A DNA stretch of 12,666 bases from an uncultured Bacilli bacterium (lineage in GTDB: Bacteria; Bacillota_I; Bacilli_A; RF39; UBA660), in the NCBI GenBank assembly GCA_934130215.1, contig CAKOXR010000026.1:1-12666 (forward strand), given 5' to 3'. The notes beneath the pieces were generated by a model. It made no database searches. It saw only the letters and a list, made by a program, of their open reading frames with translations, and had not been told where the DNA came from. The first letter of the stretch is position 1. Every line of letters starts with the position of its first letter. Shown piece by piece: positions 6,908 through 12,495 of this stretch. Both the position numbers and the translations under genes were made by a program.

Positions 6908-7978
6908 ATGGATACAGCATTTTCCCAAATTGATTTTGGACCGCTAATTCCTTATTTACAAAATGATGATGTTACCGATGTATCTTATAGCAATAATGGA
7001 CAAGTACATATTAAAACTTTATCAAGAGGTATTTATAGAGATGAAAATCCAAATGTAAACAATACATTTATGGAAAAACTTGCATTTCAATGTGCTAATA
7101 TGATGGGAAAATCATTTAATATGGCTCATCCATTCTTGGATGTTGAAAGTGCTGAGCTTCGTCTTAATTTTGTACATGATTCAATTGCTCGTAATGGTAT
7201 TGCTTGTGTTATTCGTAAAACACCAGCTAAAATAAGACTTGAAAAACAAAAATTATTAGATGAAGATTATATAACACTAGATATACATGATTTTCTAATT
7301 ACATGTGTTCAAGGACATTGTAATATTATTATAAGTGGAGAAACTGGTTCTGGTAAAACTGAATTTTTAAAGTATTTAGCATCTCATACTAAAGAAGATG
7401 AAAAATTAATTACAATTGAAGATACTTTAGAACTTCATTTAGATAGAATCTTTCCACATCGTGATATAGTTGCTATGAAAACAAATAATATTGCTTCATA
7501 TTCTGATGTTTTAGTTACATGTATGAGACAAAATCCTAAATGGATATTACTATCAGAAGTTAGAAGTGCTGAAGCAGTACTTGCTGTTAGAAACTCTATA
7601 TCATCAGGACATTATATTTTATCAACAATTCACTCAGATAAAGCAGCTAGTATTCCAAGTCGTATGTATAGTTTACTTGAAACTAATCAAGATATTGAAC
7701 AGTTTTTAAAATCTATTCATAGATATGTACAATTAGGTGTTCATATAAGAGGAAGACAAGATAAAAATACAAAAAGATTTAAAAGAGATATAGCAGAAGT
7801 TACAGAGTTTTTTGTAGATGAAAATAATGTAGCAGGTCATAATACAATTTATAAAAAAACTGAAGATGGTATTATAACTAAAAATAAACCATCAAAATAT
7901 TTGATTGATTATTTAGATAGTCAAGGTATAGTTTTACCGGATATTATTGTTGATAATGTCGAAGAACTTGCAGTATAG
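6908..7978 (+). CDS. cpaF: CpaF/TadA-type pilus assembly ATPase (VirB11/GspE superfamily)
   Basis: This hexameric secretion ATPase should power pilin polymerisation at the inner face of the membrane. With ATG 6908 the product has 356 residues. The N-terminal domain is short and lacks the long extension of many CpaF proteins. Motifs in order: Walker A GETGSGKT (144-151), Asp box ITIEDTLEL (168-176), Walker B KWILLSEVRSAEA (211-223), His box GHYILSTIHSDKA (234-246). The Gly usually before the Walker B Glu (GEVRG) is Ser here, and the following Gly-Gly is Ser-Ala; the catalytic Glu is kept. An alternative GTG at 6899 overlaps the cpaB stop by four bases, but AAGGGTGAT at 6894-6902 is better placed for ATG 6908. 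Direct coupling to cpaB upstream and tadB downstream supports a Tad/T4P motor rather than a conjugation VirB11. Confidence 0.95.
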   Translation: MDTAFSQIDFGPLIPYLQNDDVTDVSYSNNGQVHIKTLSRGIYRDENPNVNNTFMEKLAFQCANMMGKSFNMAHPFLDVESAELRLNFVHDSIARNGIACVIRKTPAKIRLEKQKLLDEDYITLDIHDFLITCVQGHCNIIISGETGSGKTEFLKYLASHTKEDEKLITIEDTLELHLDRIFPHRDIVAMKTNNIASYSDVLVTCMRQNPKWILLSEVRSAEAVLAVRNSISSGHYILSTIHSDKAASIPSRMYSLLETNQDIEQFLKSIHRYVQLGVHIRGRQDKNTKRFKRDIAEVTEFFVDENNVAGHNTIYKKTEDGIITKNKPSKYLIDYLDSQGIVLPDIIVDNVEELAV

Positions 7979-7988
7979 GAGGTGCTAA

Positions 7989-8891
7989 ATGACTTTATTT
8001 ATATTTATTCTTATTGGTATAATTTTATTGTTTATTGCAATTTATAGAAAACAGAATGGTGAAAATGTTTATAAATATATTATTAATTCTGTTTCTGATG
8101 TGTATAATAAATATGCACCTTATTCCTATAAAGTTGTTAAAGAACAAGTAAAAGCTATGGGACAAGATTATACAACTAGACAGTATGTTACACAAGTTTT
8201 AGGATTTGCTGCATTTTCTGGTATAATTTCATATTTATATTTTTATAATTTAATTATTTCAGCAATATATATTATTATTACTATAATGTTTATTCCATAT
8301 TTAAATTATTTAAGATGTAAAAGAATATATAGTGAATTTATATTTGAACAAATTCAAGTTTATACTACTAATACTATAATGGAATTTGCAACTACTCAAG
8401 CTTTTGTTAAATCATTAGAAGGTGTATATGAGTCAAATATACTTGAAGATCCTGTTAAAACGGATGTTAAAATGATGATTGAAATGGCATATGATAATGG
8501 TACTATTGATGAATCTATTAAATTTTTCAATAATAAATATGATTATAATATTGTTAAGAATATGCATCAATTGTTTTATCAAATTACTAATGAAGGTGCA
8601 AGAGATGCTGGAGAAACACTTGATAATATGTCAAATGATATAGATATGTTAGTTGAAAATGTTTATCGAGATCGTATTGATAGAGCATCTTTTCATAAAA
8701 AGTTTTTGCAATTTGGTATTCTTCTTTATTTAATGATTATGTTAGTACAGTTCTTATTAGGTCATGATTCTTATATTAAATTATTAGGGGATCCTATTGT
8801 AATGTTTTTACTTCATTTAGTTGTTTTAATAAATTCTTACTTCTTATTAAGAGGAGAAAAATATTATAATGAAGATGTGGGGGCTGAATAA
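7989..8891 (+). CDS. tadB: TadB-like platform protein (T2SSF domain)
   Basis: This 300-residue membrane protein is the first of two platform proteins onto which CpaF docks. Helices are seen at about 2-19, 68-86, 87-107, 240-258 and 268-287, with a T2SSF-type cytoplasmic helical domain between them (about 115-235). That domain holds the typical pattern EQIQVYTTNTIMEFATTQAF (120-139) followed by GVYESNILEDP, and later NDIDMLVENVYRDR. The start has a near-perfect AGGAGGTG at 7977-7984 that overlaps the cpaF stop. It ends in TAATG, sharing one base with tadC. The assignment rests on domain layout, size and neighbours; sequence conservation in this family is low, so TadB versus TadC is set by order. 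Confidence 0.87.
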   Translation: MTLFIFILIGIILLFIAIYRKQNGENVYKYIINSVSDVYNKYAPYSYKVVKEQVKAMGQDYTTRQYVTQVLGFAAFSGIISYLYFYNLIISAIYIIITIMFIPYLNYLRCKRIYSEFIFEQIQVYTTNTIMEFATTQAFVKSLEGVYESNILEDPVKTDVKMMIEMAYDNGTIDESIKFFNNKYDYNIVKNMHQLFYQITNEGARDAGETLDNMSNDIDMLVENVYRDRIDRASFHKKFLQFGILLYLMIMLVQFLLGHDSYIKLLGDPIVMFLLHLVVLINSYFLLRGEKYYNEDVGAE

Positions 8892-9685
8892 TGAGTACGG
8901 GTTTATTATTTGTTATTATTTCAATTATTTTATTCTTTGTTTTTTGGTATAATCAAATTATTGATGTTAATAAATTCTTTAAGGATGCTAGAGGATTATT
9001 TATGTTCCTTATGGAAGATGATTATAAATTTTATGTAATGATGAAGTATGGTGAAAAAGCAAATGTTTATGATCTATTCGAGAAAAGAATTAGAGATGCT
9101 ATAATTTGTATGGCTTTATTTACTGTTCTTTTCTGGTCAAGAATGTCATATTTGTATGTAATTGTTATAGTTATTATTGGATATTTAGTATTTAAATCAC
9201 AATATTCTAGTTTAAAAAGTTATTATAAAAGGAATTTAACTAGAATTAATACTTTATTACCTTACTATTTAAAAAGTTTGGAAATTTTAATTCAACATTA
9301 TACTGTTCCAGTAGCAATGGCTAAATCTATTGATTCTGCTCCAGATATTTTTAAACCTGGTTTAAGAAGATTGATTGCTAGAATTGAAGATGGTGATTCT
9401 TCTGTTCAACCTTATATGGATTTTGCAACAGAATATCCTGTTAGAGATTCTATGAGAATGATGAGACTTTTATATAGGCTTAGTTTAGGTGCTCAAGAAA
9501 ATAAACAAGAACAATTACTTGCTTTTGGTAGAACGGTTTCTTCATTACAAAATAAAGCAAGAGAATATAAGTATAAAGAACGACTTGATAACATGGAAAA
9601 AAGAACAATGATAATGCTTGCTGCAACTGGTGCAGGTATTATGGGTATTATGTTATTTGCTATGATGATGTTAATGAATTTATAA
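8891..9685 (+). CDS. tadC: TadC-like platform protein (T2SSF domain)
   Basis: The second platform protein has 264 residues. Helices lie at about 3-20, 69-83, 85-102 and 240-262. The T2SSF loop (about 110-235) is better conserved than in TadB: INTLLPYYLKSLEILIQHYT (119-138), VAMAKSIDSAPD, then DGDSSVQPYMDFATEYPV (167-184) and MRLLYRLSLGAQE. It starts one base inside the tadB stop (TAATG), so the two are translationally coupled, with a G-rich stretch before the ATG. The C-terminus ends on a Met-rich helix. It is followed by a 51-base gap with a candidate promoter for the pilin gene. Confidence 0.88.
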   Translation: MSTGLLFVIISIILFFVFWYNQIIDVNKFFKDARGLFMFLMEDDYKFYVMMKYGEKANVYDLFEKRIRDAIICMALFTVLFWSRMSYLYVIVIVIIGYLVFKSQYSSLKSYYKRNLTRINTLLPYYLKSLEILIQHYTVPVAMAKSIDSAPDIFKPGLRRLIARIEDGDSSVQPYMDFATEYPVRDSMRMMRLLYRLSLGAQENKQEQLLAFGRTVSSLQNKAREYKYKERLDNMEKRTMIMLAATGAGIMGIMLFAMMMLMNL

Positions 9686-9714
9686 TTGAAAAATAAAAAT
9701 TAATATGATAATAT
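9686..9714 (+). promoter_or_regulatory. Candidate promoter for the Flp-like pilin gene
   Basis: TTGAAA at 9686-9691 (five of six to TTGACA), a 17-base spacer, and TAATAT at 9709-9714 preceded by TG one base upstream (extended -10 form, TG at 9706-9707). It begins right after the tadC stop. A transcript would start near 9721, just before the G-rich ribosome site at about 9722-9731. A separate promoter would let the major pilin be made in excess of the assembly proteins. Confidence 0.45.
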
Positions 9715-9736
9715 AAGTATAGAGGGTGGTGAGATA

Positions 9737-9934
9737 ATGAAAGAGGCTGCTGGAGAGGCAAACTTAACTGTTGTTGCAATTATATTAATTGGTGTTATTG
9801 TTGCTGTTGCAACACCACTTATTAATAGTTTAATGAAAACTACAAAACTTAGATCTTGCTGTACTGAAGCTGGAGGAAGCTGGGTTAATAATGCTTGTAC
9901 TGTTGAAATGGATGCAAGTTGTACAGGTAAATAG
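9737..9934 (+). CDS. Flp-like pilin, small Cys-containing major subunit candidate
   Basis: This 65-residue protein has the size and shape of a Flp pilin: a short N-terminus (MKEAAGEAN), one long hydrophobic helix (about 10-32), then a small C-terminal part. It follows tadC directly and has a probable promoter of its own. The usual cleavage signal, Gly followed by Glu-Tyr at +5/+6, is not present. The closest candidate is AAG before EANLTV (cut after Gly6), which would put Glu at +1. Cys41, Cys42, Cys54 and Cys62 lie after the helix and could form two disulfides, uncommon for Flp pilins. GGGTGGTGA at 9724-9732 is the ribosome site. It shares the M-K-E opening with three other small proteins of the locus. 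It is identified by size, helix and position, not by a strong sequence match. Confidence 0.75.
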   Translation: MKEAAGEANLTVVAIILIGVIVAVATPLINSLMKTTKLRSCCTEAGGSWVNNACTVEMDASCTGK

Positions 9935-9959
9935 ATCTATAATATTTTATTAATGTATT

Positions 9960-9992
9960 TATAGTCCATATTTTATAATGTGGGCTACTATA
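9960..9992 (+). ncRNA. Hairpin in the spacer after the pilin gene
   Basis: In the 85-base spacer between the pilin stop and the next start, TATAGT (9960-9965) pairs with ACTATA (9987-9992), and CCATA (9966-9970) pairs with TGTGG (9979-9983) with one G-U pair. A three-base bulge (GCT, 9984-9986) and an 8-base loop remain. No T-run follows, so it is not a classic terminator. It could slow decay or mark a processing point that raises pilin mRNA over the downstream genes. Drawn by eye; not energy-tested. Confidence 0.35.
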
Positions 9993-10019
9993 TGTTAATA
10001 AATGGAAGGAAATGGTTTT

Positions 10020-10466
10020 ATGAGAGAATCTATTGGTAGTATTTATTTATATAATATAATTATAATATTTTTGTTTATTGTATTTGGTTTTGCTGGTGGT
10101 ATTATTACTTATCAAAAAGCTTATAAAGTAAATTCTAAGATTGCTCTTTCTTTAGAGGAAGCAGAAGGGTATAATGAAATTTCTATTAATGAGATTAATA
10201 GAAACTTAGATGGTTTGGGTTATAGAGTTAATAATGGTAAAGTTTGTCGTGAAATGAATGATTCCGAGTTAATTACAGTTGAACCTGCAAAGTATGATTA
10301 TTGTATTTATAGAACTAGACATGATAGTCATGATCAGTATTTAATTATTACTTATATTTATTTAGATTTACCTTTTATTGATGAAGTTAGATTTTCTGTT
10401 AAATCAAAAACTTCTATTATATACAATTTTGGTAAATTGGAGGTAAAAAATGAAGGAATCGATTAA
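10020..10466 (+). CDS. Pseudopilin-like protein, first of a tandem paralogous pair
   Basis: From ATG 10020 the product has 148 residues and begins MRESIGSIY. A hydrophobic helix spans about 9-30, followed by QKAYKVNSKI (32-41), EAEGYNE (47-53), GYR (67-69), a YDYCIY motif (92-97) and TYIYLDLP (111-118). Cys76 and Cys95 may pair outside the membrane. An in-frame ATG at 10002 would add six residues, but its codons are the ribosome site (GGAAGGA, 10004-10010), so 10020 is chosen; this also gives the M-R-E-S opening like its neighbours. The protein is clearly related to the next gene: both have 148 residues and align without gaps over the first 70. Its end overlaps the next start by 17 bases. A minor pilus subunit is inferred; no prepilin cleavage site is visible. 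Confidence 0.75.
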   Translation: MRESIGSIYLYNIIIIFLFIVFGFAGGIITYQKAYKVNSKIALSLEEAEGYNEISINEINRNLDGLGYRVNNGKVCREMNDSELITVEPAKYDYCIYRTRHDSHDQYLIITYIYLDLPFIDEVRFSVKSKTSIIYNFGKLEVKNEGID

Positions 10467-10896
10467 TACTGCTGTTGTTGTTGGGATTGTTATTTCAATA
10501 ATTGGTTTAATAGAATTAGTTTTATTTGCATCTTTTGCTTATTCTAGAGCTTTTAAGGTAAAAACAAGAATTGTTAATATTATTGCTGAAGAATCTGGTT
10601 ATGATGAAAGTGTTGGTGCAAAGATAGATAGTGAGATTGCTAAAATTGGTTATAAATTAACTCAGTATGGTAATAATTCATGTCCTTCACTTGGCGATGA
10701 TGAAAAGTATGTTTTAGTTAATCAGATTTCTAATTATAATTATTGTATTTATAAAACTAAAGAAGTTAGTGCTGATAAAGGGATTGGTTATTATTATACT
10801 GTTGTTACTTATATGTATTTTGATACACCGATTTTAACTTTTAATTTTCCTATAAAGGGGCAAACAAAAACAATGTATAATTATATTGAAAGGTAG
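10450..10896 (+). CDS. Pseudopilin-like protein, second of a tandem paralogous pair
   Basis: This 148-residue protein begins MKESINTAV, with a helix at about 8-30, then SRAFKVKTRI (32-41), EESGYDE (47-53), GYK (67-69), YNYCIY (96-101), TYMYFDTP (120-127) and a MYNY end. These match the preceding protein position for position in the first half, so the genes arose by duplication, but they have diverged a good deal and DNA similarity is low. Cys78 and Cys99 mirror Cys76 and Cys95 of the partner. The start lies inside the preceding gene (17-base overlap, different frame), with GGAGG at 10439-10443, so the two are translationally coupled, as for subunits needed in fixed ratio. Role in the pilus is inferred from context and shape. 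Confidence 0.75.
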   Translation: MKESINTAVVVGIVISIIGLIELVLFASFAYSRAFKVKTRIVNIIAEESGYDESVGAKIDSEIAKIGYKLTQYGNNSCPSLGDDEKYVLVNQISNYNYCIYKTKEVSADKGIGYYYTVVTYMYFDTPILTFNFPIKGQTKTMYNYIER

Positions 10897-10910
10897 AAAG
10901 AGGGTAAAAT

Positions 10911-11912
10911 ATGAATGTAATTGTTTCGAATAAGTATCAATCAATGCTTGCAGATTTACCAATTGATGTTATTAAGAGATTAGATGGTGAGTTTGATGCT
11001 GATGATCTTGGTAGTATGTTCAAAAATTTCTTTTTCCAAAGAATGATTTTAGATATTACTGCTTTAAAAAATTATAAAGATATAAAGACTTTACAAAAGT
11101 TATCAATATTACTTGATATGGACAAGGTTATATTATTATTGGATGATTCTGAGGAGACTACTTCTAGTGAATTTTTGAGTAAGTTAGTTTCTATTGGTAT
11201 ATATAATTTTACTAAGAATGTTGATGGTATTATGTATTTATATAATCATCCTAATACTTATAGGGATGTAGCACATATTCATCAACTTGATATACAAAAA
11301 TCAGATGATACTGTTATTGTTAAGAATGTTATTAATACTGAGGGTGCTCATAAGGCTTATGTTCTTGGTGTTAAGAATGTTAATAAACAAGCTGGTTCAA
11401 CTAGTTTAGTTTATATGATGAAAAAACAACTTGAGAAAAATTATTCGGTTGTTGCTATTGAGGTTGATAAATCGGATTTTGTTTATTTCCAAGATAAGGG
11501 TTTAATTAGTGTTAGAAATCCTGAAATTGGGAATACAATCGCTAAAAATAGTGATAAAGAAGTTATTATTGTTGATGTAAATGGTAGTCAGGGTGCTATT
11601 GATTTATGTGATGATATTATTTATTTAATAGAGCCATCTGTTATTAAGTTAAATAGATTAATGATGATGGATAATATGGCAATTAGAAGACTTAAAGATA
11701 AAAAAATTGTTTTAAATCAAAGTTTGATCAACTCTAAGGATATCTTGGATTTTGAATATGAAGCAAGGGTAAAAATATTTTATAATTTACCTCCTCTTGA
11801 TGAAAGAGATGAGCATAATATTCCTTTAAATGCTTTTTTAGTCCGTTTAGGATTTGATAGACAACAAGATACTGAAGTTGAAAATAGAAAGAAAATCTTA
11901 GGATTATTTTAG
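10911..11912 (+). CDS. tadZ: TadZ/CpaE-like pilus positioning protein with degenerate P-loop
   Basis: The protein has 333 residues. Residues 1-125 form an N-terminal part with a receiver-like feel (VILLLDDSE at 73-81, then SKLVSIGIYNFTK at 90-102). Residues 145-300 look like a ParA/MinD-type ATPase fold: strand plus loop YVLGVKNVNKQAGSTSL (150-166), VVAIEVDKSD (180-189), and VIIVDVNGS (218-226) where Walker B lies. The deviant Walker A (KGGxGKT) is lost: KQAGSTS has no lysine at the phosphate-binding place. TadZ/CpaE proteins with atypical Walker A motifs are known, including the structurally studied one from Eubacterium rectale. Such proteins localise the Tad machine, often to a pole. The ribosome site is the AAGAGGG stretch at about 10898-10904. 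It follows the pseudopilin pair by 14 bases. TadZ is supported by fold pattern and context, not by strong identity. Confidence 0.72.
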   Translation: MNVIVSNKYQSMLADLPIDVIKRLDGEFDADDLGSMFKNFFFQRMILDITALKNYKDIKTLQKLSILLDMDKVILLLDDSEETTSSEFLSKLVSIGIYNFTKNVDGIMYLYNHPNTYRDVAHIHQLDIQKSDDTVIVKNVINTEGAHKAYVLGVKNVNKQAGSTSLVYMMKKQLEKNYSVVAIEVDKSDFVYFQDKGLISVRNPEIGNTIAKNSDKEVIIVDVNGSQGAIDLCDDIIYLIEPSVIKLNRLMMMDNMAIRRLKDKKIVLNQSLINSKDILDFEYEARVKIFYNLPPLDERDEHNIPLNAFLVRLGFDRQQDTEVENRKKILGLF

Positions 11913-11927
11913 GGAGGAGGTTATAAT

Positions 11928-12260
11928 ATGTGGTTTTTAGAAGGCACTGCAACATGTGCAAATGTATCAGTTCCTGAGGAATTAACTCGCATAGTTAGTA
12001 CAGTTGTTACTTTAATAAAAGTAGGTGTACCAATTATATTAATTGTTCTTGGAATGATTGATATGGGTAAAGCTGTTGCAAGTCAAAAAGAAGATGAAAT
12101 TAAAAAAGGTCAAAAAATATTAATTTCAAGATGTATAGCTGCAGGAATAGTTTTCTTTGTAGTTGCAATAGTTCAATTATTAGTTAGTATTGTAAGTAAT
12201 AATGATGATTCTATATGGAATACTTGTATTTGTCATTTTGTTGGTTCATGTAAAGAATAA
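11928..12260 (+). CDS. Two-helix VirB2/TrbC-like pilin-type protein, copy 1
   Basis: The 110-residue protein has two helices at about 22-44 and 67-90, joined by a charged loop with SQKEDEIKKGQK (52-63). This helix-loop-helix form is that of VirB2/TrbC type IV secretion pilins. Those usually have a long signal peptide, whereas here the N-terminus is short (MWFLEGTATC) and has none. With the positive loop inside, both ends would lie outside, where Cys10 and Cys100, Cys102 and Cys108 could form disulfides; Cys69 is in helix 2. AGGGAGGAGG at 11912-11921 is a very strong ribosome site and touches the tadZ-like stop, suggesting high expression. A close copy begins at 12496. Alternative readings, such as a holin-like or small accessory membrane protein, cannot be excluded. 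Confidence 0.72.
   Translation: MWFLEGTATCANVSVPEELTRIVSTVVTLIKVGVPIILIVLGMIDMGKAVASQKEDEIKKGQKILISRCIAAGIVFFVVAIVQLLVSIVSNNDDSIWNTCICHFVGSCKE
12022..12098 (+). repeat. 77-base direct repeat, copy 1 (inside the first VirB2-like gene)
   Basis: These 77 bases are identical to 12590-12666. They cover the end of helix 1 and the charged loop of the VirB2-like protein (roughly residues 32-57). Identity includes all third codon positions, while the 5' parts of the two genes differ widely, so the match is a sharp block. Confidence 0.95.
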
Positions 12261-12283
12261 GATAACCTTGTTATCTTATTCTT
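12253..12283 (+). terminator. Strong 14-bp hairpin across the stop codon of the first VirB2-like gene
   Basis: A perfect 14-bp inverted repeat, 12253-12266 with 12270-12283, has a 3-base loop and contains the TAA stop (12258-12260) in its 5' arm. The sequence after it is AT-rich (ATAATACTTGTTTTA) but not a clean T-run, so it may be a partial terminator or a 3' stabilising stem for a highly expressed pilin mRNA. Its 3' arm is shared with a second possible stem at 12279-12310. Confidence 0.6.
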
Positions 12284-12310
12284 ATAATACTTGTTTTAGT
12301 AATATAAGAA
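12279..12310 (+). ncRNA. Overlapping alternative hairpin downstream of the first VirB2-like gene
   Basis: TTCTTATA (12279-12286) pairs with TATAAGAA (12303-12310). After one A-A mismatch, TACT (12288-12291) pairs with AGTA (12298-12301), with a 6-base loop. Its first five bases are also the end of the 14-bp hairpin at 12253-12283, so both cannot form fully at once. The first stem is the stronger. In such AT-rich sequence part of this may be chance. Confidence 0.3.
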
Positions 12311-12495
12311 TTAAAAATATTAATTTCAAGATATTTAATAAAAAAATATTTCTTTTGTAATAATAAATGTTATTTACCATTAGTTTTAATGTTAAAAGAA
12401 ATTGATTAATTATATAAAATGTTTTGAAAATAGTAAAAAAGGATAACAATTTTGTTAATAATATTAAGTTATAGAAGTTATGGGAGGAAAATAGT
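12311..12495 (+). other. Rest of the non-coding spacer between the two VirB2-like genes
   Basis: This is a very AT-rich stretch with no ORF of note. It contains a perfect 14-base palindrome TAACAATTTTGTTA (12444-12457) and the ribosome site GGGAGG (12482-12487) of the next gene. I could not find a convincing -35/-10 pair, though a promoter for the second copy would be expected here if the upstream hairpin terminates. Confidence 0.5.

Noticed and set aside
11734..11961. A 75-codon minus-strand open frame across the tadZ-like end
   Set aside because: It would run antisense through two supported genes and the strong ribosome site between them; the product has no recognisable features.
12441..12451. 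GGATAACAATT, resembling part of the lac operator
   Set aside because: The match is limited to this short AT-rich core; no LacI-type gene or full operator symmetry is present. Recorded only as part of a palindrome.
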